Below are positions 7,195 to 12,257 of a stretch of 18,425 bases of DNA, piece by piece (positions within the stretch are counted from its first letter, which is position 1; each line of letters begins with the position of its first letter). This DNA is from VBAS01 sp044867875 (GTDB lineage Bacteria > Bacteroidota > Bacteroidia > Chitinophagales > Chitinophagaceae), in contig JBIOVR010000124.1 in assembly GCA_044867875.1 (NCBI GenBank), forward strand, positions 1-18,425, written 5' to 3'. The notes beneath the pieces are model-generated. The model had not been told where the DNA came from. It did not search any database and was given only the letters and a program-made list of their open reading frames with translations. Both the position numbers and the translations under genes were made by a program.

Positions 7195-8286
7195 TTATTT
7201 AACCTTATCCCGATAGCTATCGGTAAAATCTTTTATATAGTTTTTTATCAATGCTAAAAATTTTGCTTCCTCATTGAAAAGGAAATGATGTTGCAGCGGG
7301 ATTACATAAAGCGGCACATCGTTTAACTGGCTGCCAAACTTTGACAGTCTTACAGCATCTTTTTCTGTTGTCAATATCATCTTTTTCTCTGCCTCTATTT
7401 TATCAAATCGCTTTTTTATGTCCTTCCAGTCATCAATTGTAAAAATATGATGATCCGGATAATGCAACATATAGTAAGTTTCAGAATGATCCATCACAAG
7501 ATCTTTAAGAGGCTGAGGATTGGCAATACCTGTTACAAGCAGGATTTCGGAGTCCGGGAGAAGGCTTGTTGTTTCATGATGCCGAATTATATGATAAGGC
7601 GCAGGGTATAGATTAGCTGCAAAAAAAATATGTTGCGTAGCTAAAGGCTTGATCTCTTCGATGATTTTATTTCTTTCTTTTTCAGTTAAGAAGGGCTCGC
7701 ATTTAGTAACAACGATTATCTCAGCTCTTTTATAACTTGATTTGAGATCACGAAGGTCACCCGTAGGTAAATAAAAATCACGTGTAAAAAGATTATTATA
7801 ATCTGTCAACAAAATATTCATTCCCGCTTTTATTGCACGATGCTGAAATGCATCATCAAGAATAATAGATTGTATATCGGGTTTATCATGTAAGAGCTGC
7901 GAAATAGCATCTAGTCTTTCTTCCCCTACTGCTACAGGTACATCGGGAAATTTCAATTTGAATTGCATGGGTTCATCACCGATCTCCAATGCATCGGATC
8001 TTTCATTAGCCAATGCATAGCCCCTTGTTTTTCTTTTATATCCCCTGCTAAGTGTTGCCACCCTAAAATCATCTTTCAAATTTCTTACCAAAAATTCTAC
8101 CATTGGTGACTTACCTGTGCCCCCGACGGAAAGATTACCAACACAGATCAATGGCATGCCAAATGTTGCTGAACCGAAAATTTTCAGATCGTAAAATTTA
8201 TTCCGGATAAAAATGATCAACCAATAAATGATGGCCAGGGGAAAGAGAAGTATGCGGAATGTTTTTAGGAAAAGATTAGAATACAT
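7195..8286 (-). CDS. lpxK: Tetraacyldisaccharide 4'-kinase
   Basis: A 363-residue LpxK, which phosphorylates the 4' position of the tetraacyl-disaccharide precursor in lipid A synthesis at the inner face of the inner membrane. An N-terminal hydrophobic helix (about residues 12-27) anchors it. The Walker A loop is in GNLSVGGTGKSPM (50-62). Further family motifs are LDDAFQHR, GDLRDL and TTEKDAVRLSKF. The predicted ATG at 8286 overlaps the upstream cyclo-ligase gene by 11 nt, consistent with translational coupling. The C terminus (TDSYRDKVK) is encoded across a perfect 14-nt palindrome at 7210-7223. The presence of lpxK implies a Gram-negative envelope with lipid A. Confidence 0.95.
   Translation of the reverse strand: MYSNLFLKTFRILLFPLAIIYWLIIFIRNKFYDLKIFGSATFGMPLICVGNLSVGGTGKSPMVEFLVRNLKDDFRVATLSRGYKRKTRGYALANERSDALEIGDEPMQFKLKFPDVPVAVGEERLDAISQLLHDKPDIQSIILDDAFQHRAIKAGMNILLTDYNNLFTRDFYLPTGDLRDLKSSYKRAEIIVVTKCEPFLTEKERNKIIEEIKPLATQHIFFAANLYPAPYHIIRHHETTSLLPDSEILLVTGIANPQPLKDLVMDHSETYYMLHYPDHHIFTIDDWKDIKKRFDKIEAEKKMILTTEKDAVRLSKFGSQLNDVPLYVIPLQHHFLFNEEAKFLALIKNYIKDFTDSYRDKVK
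7210..7223. repeat. Perfect palindrome CCGATAGCTATCGG in the lpxK 3' end
   Basis: A 14-nt perfect palindrome (CCGATAGCTATCGG) sits 13 nt inside the lpxK stop. It encodes part of TDSYRD. A sequence with the same arms (CCGAT/ATCGG around AA) occurs at 434-445 in rnpB. Confidence 0.6.
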
Positions 8287-8845
8287 AAACAGTCGTCGGT
8301 GTTACACAAAGGTTTAAAGGTACATCAAATTCATTGGTATCATCTATAGTGTCTAACGGTTCAAAATAACTAAAGCCGATCTTAAGACAATCGCTTCTGC
8401 ATTGGGAAAGATAACGGTCATAAAAGCCTTTTCCATAACCAACACGAAACCCATTTTTATCAAATGACAGCAACGGAACAAAGATCATATCCATGCCAGC
8501 ATGATTAACAACTACCCCATCTTCTGGCTCATACAGATCATATTTATTCTTACGAAAACGAGTATCATCATTTGTCTGCACTGATTGCATGCTATGATTC
8601 TCAAAATTGGTTTTAGGATAACAAATGATCAATTCGGGATTCTGAAATTCTAAATAGTCGGTAAACAAATGTGTATTGGGTTCATGATTTTGCTCGATCG
8701 GCCAATAAGAAAGCAAAAACGTAATAAATGGTAATTGTACAGTTTGCAATTGTATCAACAACAGATCGTCCAGCTTAATTCTTTCGGTAGCGGAAAGATC
8801 CAATCTTTTTTTCTTATATAAGTCCCTTGCTTCTGCTTTAAGCAT
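8276..8845 (-). CDS. 5-formyltetrahydrofolate cyclo-ligase
   Basis: A 189-residue MTHFS-family enzyme. It uses ATP to convert 5-formyl-THF to 5,10-methenyl-THF, returning the stored folate to the one-carbon pool; it is cytoplasmic. The signature GYGKGFYDRYLS lies at residues 136-147. A basic N-terminal KKKRLDLS and the strand MDMIFVPLLSFDKNG precede it, as in the family. Length is normal for the family (about 180-200). The reading frame ends 11 nt inside the lpxK start, so the two are likely co-translated. It begins 85 nt after the rsmD stop, the only sizeable gap in this cluster, which is filled with 7-nt repeats. folB, another folate gene, is found far to the right in a separate cluster. 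Confidence 0.93.
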   Translation of the reverse strand: MLKAEARDLYKKKRLDLSATERIKLDDLLLIQLQTVQLPFITFLLSYWPIEQNHEPNTHLFTDYLEFQNPELIICYPKTNFENHSMQSVQTNDDTRFRKNKYDLYEPEDGVVVNHAGMDMIFVPLLSFDKNGFRVGYGKGFYDRYLSQCRSDCLKIGFSYFEPLDTIDDTNEFDVPLNLCVTPTTVYVF

Positions 8846-8855
8846 TACGGAAGAT

Positions 8856-8937
8856 AATAACTAATAGTGAATAGTTAACAGATAGTAGTTCACTTTCGAT
8901 CTGAAAAAACTATTATCTATCATCTATTATTTACTCA
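8856..8937. repeat. Two facing heptanucleotide arrays between rsmD and the cyclo-ligase gene
   Basis: Plus-strand units at 8856-8890 are AATAACT, AATAGTG, AATAGTT, AACAGAT and AGTAGTT. At 8910-8937 they are CTATTAT, CTATCAT, CTATTAT and TTACTCA. The two arrays are imperfectly complementary (17 of 21 between 8870-8890 and 8908-8928), so a transcript could fold into a hairpin. The last units overlap the rsmD stop at 8931-8933. Confidence 0.65.
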
Positions 8938-9482
8938 CTCGCCCTGGTCTCAATAAAAATAGAAAATATCGTTGTGCCATAATTTCTCTCAGTGGCGTAG
9001 TGAGGAAATTTCTTATAATCATTTCTTGGTGTATGTTCCAGCACAAGCCATCCTTTGGAGTTCAACAATTGTTTTTCAAAAACAAGTTTAGGCAGATCAT
9101 CAATATTGCCGAGTGCATAAGGAGGGCCCGCAAAAATAAAATCAAACTTGTCAGTACACTGATCAATAAATTTAAATACATCGAGCTTCAGCACTTTAAA
9201 ATTCTGAAGTTTTAATTCGCCGGCAGTTTTTTTTATAAACTCATACATCTTTGGATCCTTCTCAATTATAGTCAGGTCACTTGCACCGCGACTTGCTAAT
9301 TCATAGCTAATGCTGCCTGTGCCGCCAAAAAGATCCAGTGTTTTTAATTCTTCAATATCGAGATTATTAGAAATTACATTAAAGAGTCCTTCTTTGGCTA
9401 CATCAGTGGTAGGTCTTGTATGCGGCATATTTGCCGGAGGGCTAATTCTTCTGCGGCCATGTTCTCCACCTATAATACGCAT
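8931..9482 (-). CDS. rsmD: 16S rRNA (guanine966-N2)-methyltransferase RsmD
   Basis: A 183-residue Rossmann-fold methyltransferase, recognised as RsmD, which methylates G966 of 16S rRNA in the assembled 30S subunit using SAM. Evidence: the family start MRIIGGEHGRRRI, the conserved TRPTTDVAKEGLFN (22-35), and the SAM-binding motif LDLFGGTGSISYE (49-61). Motif IV, normally DPPY/F, reads GPPY here (119-122); the codon GGC is at 9126-9128. The first position of this motif usually contacts the target amino group, so either activity is altered or this is a lineage variant. The start overlaps the upstream DUF3822 gene by 13 nt, indicating coupling. This pairing with DUF3822 is, to my knowledge, common in Bacteroidota. 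Confidence 0.92.
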   Translation of the reverse strand: MRIIGGEHGRRRISPPANMPHTRPTTDVAKEGLFNVISNNLDIEELKTLDLFGGTGSISYELASRGASDLTIIEKDPKMYEFIKKTAGELKLQNFKVLKLDVFKFIDQCTDKFDFIFAGPPYALGNIDDLPKLVFEKQLLNSKGWLVLEHTPRNDYKKFPHYATERNYGTTIFSIFIETRASE

Positions 9483-10291
9483 GCAGCCAGTTTACTGATG
9501 GATGAAAAATAATGTTCGGGATGTATTGTCAATGCTTCAGCAAGTTTTACATCCGCCGATAAAGATTCAAACTCAAGGTTGATAAAATATTTATACAATT
9601 CCCGGTAAACGGCAGAGTCTTTTTCAATCAAGCCAGCTAATGAGAGTTTGACAGTTTTTTGTGATAAATTTAATTGCTTACAGCATTTCAATAAATAATA
9701 TAAGACGTCTTCAGGCGAAGTATATGAAAATGTTTTTGCAAGTAATAACTTACTATTTTTCAAAATGACCACCGAAAATTCATCTGTTTTAAAATCAATG
9801 ATCATTGCCTCATCATTTTTTGAAGCATGCCCTTTTAGTAATACAGAATAAATGCTCCAGGATTTTGCACTTAAAAATTTCCAACTAATTGCCGAATGAA
9901 GATCTGAAGGAAGACGATAAACATTATAAAAATTCCAGCCCGGTACGTTTTCTGAAACAACAGTTGTATGAACACTTTTTCCAAACGTGGCATCTAAATT
10001 CAATTGCCCATCCTCATACTTATAAACAACCGAAGGGATCTGCACAGATTCATTTGAATCATAACCGATCGCAGTTTGATAATACCGGTTATTCAACGAT
10101 TCGACACCTTCAAAAAAACTTTTATAATCATTTTCATCTTCTGTAGAAGTGTAATATCCAAACTCAACTAATTCCTTTGACAAATAATTCATTACTGCAA
10201 AGCTGCAATGCCTTGCACTGGCAATCATTAAAAGGATCGAATTAGCCGGATTATACTCAGCCTCAGTTTTAATATGAAATGAAGGTTTCAG
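9470..10291 (-). CDS. DUF3822 family protein (start codon uncertain)
   Basis: I recognise this as a Bacteroidota DUF3822 protein; its function is unknown, and the fold is thought to be actin/FtsA-like ATPase-related. The first ATG is at 10228 (252 residues), but the frame stays open upstream to a TAA at 10301-10303. The upstream codons read INYLKPSFHIKTEAEYNPAN, which resembles the normal N terminus of this family. No ATG, GTG or TTG occurs among those codons, so I place the start at CTG 10291 (273 residues). The protein otherwise shows alternating beta strands, for example EAMIIDFKTDEFSVVILKNSKLL, as expected for a two-lobed fold. It is the first gene of the minus-strand cluster, overlaps rsmD by 13 nt, and is divergent from the MATE gene. 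Confidence 0.75.
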   Translation of the reverse strand: MKPSFHIKTEAEYNPANSILLMIASARHCSFAVMNYLSKELVEFGYYTSTEDENDYKSFFEGVESLNNRYYQTAIGYDSNESVQIPSVVYKYEDGQLNLDATFGKSVHTTVVSENVPGWNFYNVYRLPSDLHSAISWKFLSAKSWSIYSVLLKGHASKNDEAMIIDFKTDEFSVVILKNSKLLLAKTFSYTSPEDVLYYLLKCCKQLNLSQKTVKLSLAGLIEKDSAVYRELYKYFINLEFESLSADVKLAEALTIHPEHYFSSISKLAACVL

Positions 10292-10303
10292 GTAGTTGAT
10301 TTA

Positions 10304-10461
10304 ATTGCGTGCAATGTTAGAACAAAAATCAGTCCGGGGCAAAAGTTACTGTATAACAGATGCTAAATACTCGGTGCTAAAAACAAACTAGAATCTAATA
10401 TCAGAATCCAGTATCTAGTATCCAGCATCTAGCTCTTCCTTATCTTGCAGCCCTTTACTCA
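10304..10461. other. Divergent intergenic region with a heptad array
   Basis: This 158-nt gap separates the DUF3822 gene from the divergent MATE gene. No exact TAnnTTTG box is visible. The nearest is TAACTTTTG on the minus strand (10340-10348), with one extra base. The right third is the 7-nt array described separately. Confidence 0.5.
10389..10435. repeat. Heptanucleotide array, consensus YAGNATC
   Basis: Plus-strand units are TAGAATC, TAATATC, AGAATC (one base short), CAGTATC, TAGTATC, CAGCATC and TAGCTC. The array ends 26 nt before the MATE start codon. Confidence 0.7.
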
Positions 10462-11820
10462 ATGGATAGCCTTCAAAATAGCCTGCAATTAAAGATCACT
10501 AACAAGCAGATCCTTAAACTGACTCTGCCTATAAGTATTGCTATTCTTGTACCGCAACTGAATTTTATTACTAATAATATTTTTCTTGGCCATTATTCGA
10601 CCACAACACTTGCCGTCGCCAGCATCACCGGGGTCTATTATCTAATTTTTGGTTCGATAGGTTTTGCAATGAATAATGGCTTGCTTGCTCTTATTAGTCG
10701 CCGGGCCGGAGAAAACAAAACCGAAGAGATCGGGAAAATTTTCAATCAGGGAATATTTAATGCGCTACTTGTTTCTGCGATCGCCATTATTCTTTCTTAT
10801 ACAATAACACCAACTCTTCTTCGGGCACTATTACATGAGCCTGAGAAAGCGGAAATGGCTATCAGTTTTATAAAGATCCGCATCTGGGGTTTACCATTTT
10901 TATATATCTACCAAATGCGAAATGCTTTGCTTGTCGGCACCAATCAAAGCAAATACATGGTGATGGGAACAATTGCCGAAGCGGTAGCCAATGTTGTCTT
11001 TGATTACACATTGATCTTTGGCAAATGGGGTTTACCGGAATTGGGTTTTAATGGAGCAGCCTATGCATCTATCATTGCAGAGTTTGTGGGCATGTTTGTT
11101 ATTTATATTGTTATTCATCAAAAAGGGATAGCGCAGCGTTTTGCATTGTTTAAAAATCTGCGTTGGGATAGACGAAATGCGTCACTCATAACTGCGATGT
11201 CGGCGCCACTGGTATTTCAACACGCAATAAGCATAATGAGCTGGGAATTTTTCTTTATTCTTATTGAAAGAAATCAATCCTCAGACATGCCGCAAGCCAT
11301 TTCAAATGTTATGCGAAATGTATTTGGCATGTTCGGTTGCATGAGCTGGGCATTTGCTTCTACCAGCAACAGCATGGTAAGTAACATAATTGGACAAGGC
11401 AAAAAAGACGAAGTACTTTTTGTAATAAAAAAAATAGTAAAGTTGAGTACCAGTATTGCCATTGTTCTTTGTATTCTACTCAATCTTTTTCCGCAACTAT
11501 TTCTTTCCATATACGGACAAGGCGATGAGTTTATCCGTCAAGGTATTCCTGTTATCCGTGTTGTATCGCTTGCAATGATCCTGATGTCATTCTCTGTTGT
11601 ATGGCTTCATGCGGTTACCGGCACAGGAAATACAAAAGTTACTTTTCTTATTGAAGCAGTAACGATCATTCTATATTGTATCTATATATATGTCGTCTTT
11701 GAAAAACTAAAACTTTCGATCACAATTGGATGGATGAGTGAATGGCTTTATTGGATCTGCATGTTCATTCCTGCCTTCTTTTATTTGCGAGGTAATCATT
11801 GGAAAAAGAAAGTGATTTGA
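10462..11820 (+). CDS. MATE family efflux transporter
   Basis: A 452-residue inner-membrane exporter of the multidrug and toxic compound extrusion family, which usually expels cationic drugs or metabolites by Na+ or H+ antiport. It is of typical length and has about 12 hydrophobic helices in two MatE repeats. The first helix shows LTLPISIAILVPQLNFITNN; LGHYSTTTLAVASI follows in the family position. The second repeat begins near MSAPLVFQHAISIMSWEFFF, and ISNVMRNVFGMFGCMSWAFA resembles the helix 8 region. The start ATG at 10462 has no clear Shine-Dalgarno sequence, which is normal for this phylum. Substrate cannot be inferred. The gene stands alone on the plus strand, divergent from the DUF3822-rsmD cluster and followed by a palindromic repeat element. 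Confidence 0.93.
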   Translation: MDSLQNSLQLKITNKQILKLTLPISIAILVPQLNFITNNIFLGHYSTTTLAVASITGVYYLIFGSIGFAMNNGLLALISRRAGENKTEEIGKIFNQGIFNALLVSAIAIILSYTITPTLLRALLHEPEKAEMAISFIKIRIWGLPFLYIYQMRNALLVGTNQSKYMVMGTIAEAVANVVFDYTLIFGKWGLPELGFNGAAYASIIAEFVGMFVIYIVIHQKGIAQRFALFKNLRWDRRNASLITAMSAPLVFQHAISIMSWEFFFILIERNQSSDMPQAISNVMRNVFGMFGCMSWAFASTSNSMVSNIIGQGKKDEVLFVIKKIVKLSTSIAIVLCILLNLFPQLFLSIYGQGDEFIRQGIPVIRVVSLAMILMSFSVVWLHAVTGTGNTKVTFLIEAVTIILYCIYIYVVFEKLKLSITIGWMSEWLYWICMFIPAFFYLRGNHWKKKVI

Positions 11821-11834
11821 TAGCCGACTGAAGA

Positions 11835-12142
11835 ACTACTATCATCGCCTGTTGTGTCACTCACTTGTACTGCAACAATTCTATTCGACAATTGTTGCAG
11901 TAGCATGTCCAGAGCGAACAGCGAAGGATTCGGTAATTCTGTTCAACATTTTAGAGTCTTGTCATGTCGAGCCAATTATTAACGACATTTACAAATATTG
12001 TAAACCGAGGCGAGACATCTCAGGTTTTAACGATCCTGAGATGTCTCGCCTTACATCACTAAAGCAGCACCGTCCTAATACAATCGGCTCGACATGACAA
12101 GTGGAAATGTCTTTTTAGTTTGCTTCCTTTTGCCGTTAGAAA
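11835..12142 (+). repeat. Palindromic non-coding element, copy 1 (MITE-like)
   Basis: It contains nested perfect inverted repeats. The outer arms are 16 bp, CTTGTCATGTCGAGCC (11958-11973) and its complement (12086-12101). The inner arms are 17 bp, AGGCGAGACATCTCAGG (12008-12024) and its complement (12035-12051), with a 10-nt loop. The region from the CTACTAT near 11836 to the TTTGCTTC near 12126 aligns with copy 2 in inverted orientation. Relative to copy 2 it carries about 57 extra nt (11871-11927) that include another 11-bp hairpin. No transposase is present. Confidence 0.85.
11870..11900. repeat. 11-bp perfect hairpin within the extra segment of copy 1
   Basis: CTGCAACAATT (11870-11880) and AATTGTTGCAG (11890-11900) flank a 9-nt loop. 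It lies 49 nt after the MATE stop. No T-run follows, so it is not a canonical intrinsic terminator. Confidence 0.6.
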
Positions 12143-12217
12143 ACTAGTAATAAATGAAAATAGGTGAATACTAACTTCGGGCTGTTCGTGAAAACAACAA
12201 CATAGACTTAAAAGAAT

Positions 12218-12225
12218 TAATTTTG
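12218..12225 (+). promoter_or_regulatory. Candidate -7 box TAATTTTG before the FAD oxidoreductase
   Basis: TAATTTTG matches the Bacteroidota -7 consensus TAnnTTTG and lies 32 nt before the ATG at 12258. No TTG is found about 20 nt upstream, so the -33 element is missing or degenerate. Confidence 0.4.
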
Positions 12226-12257
12226 GCCACTTACAACCAATCAATATTTCACAGTTA

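Larger units (their letters stand above)
11821..12257. other. 437-nt non-coding gap holding repeat copy 1
   Basis: No gene is supported here. Two short ORFs (11852-12097 plus, 12059-12244 minus) lie within the palindromic element and have no protein-like composition. After the element (about 12143-12217) the sequence is AT-rich, and it leads into a candidate promoter at 12218-12225. Confidence 0.75.

Noticed and set aside
10389..10435. CRISPR-like or operator array
   Set aside because: Units are contiguous 7-mers without spacers, so it is not CRISPR. No symmetrical operator unit is evident.
11852..12097. 81-residue ORF in the gap after the MATE gene
   Set aside because: It is contained in the palindromic repeat; the matching copy at 15360-15612 does not preserve the frame.
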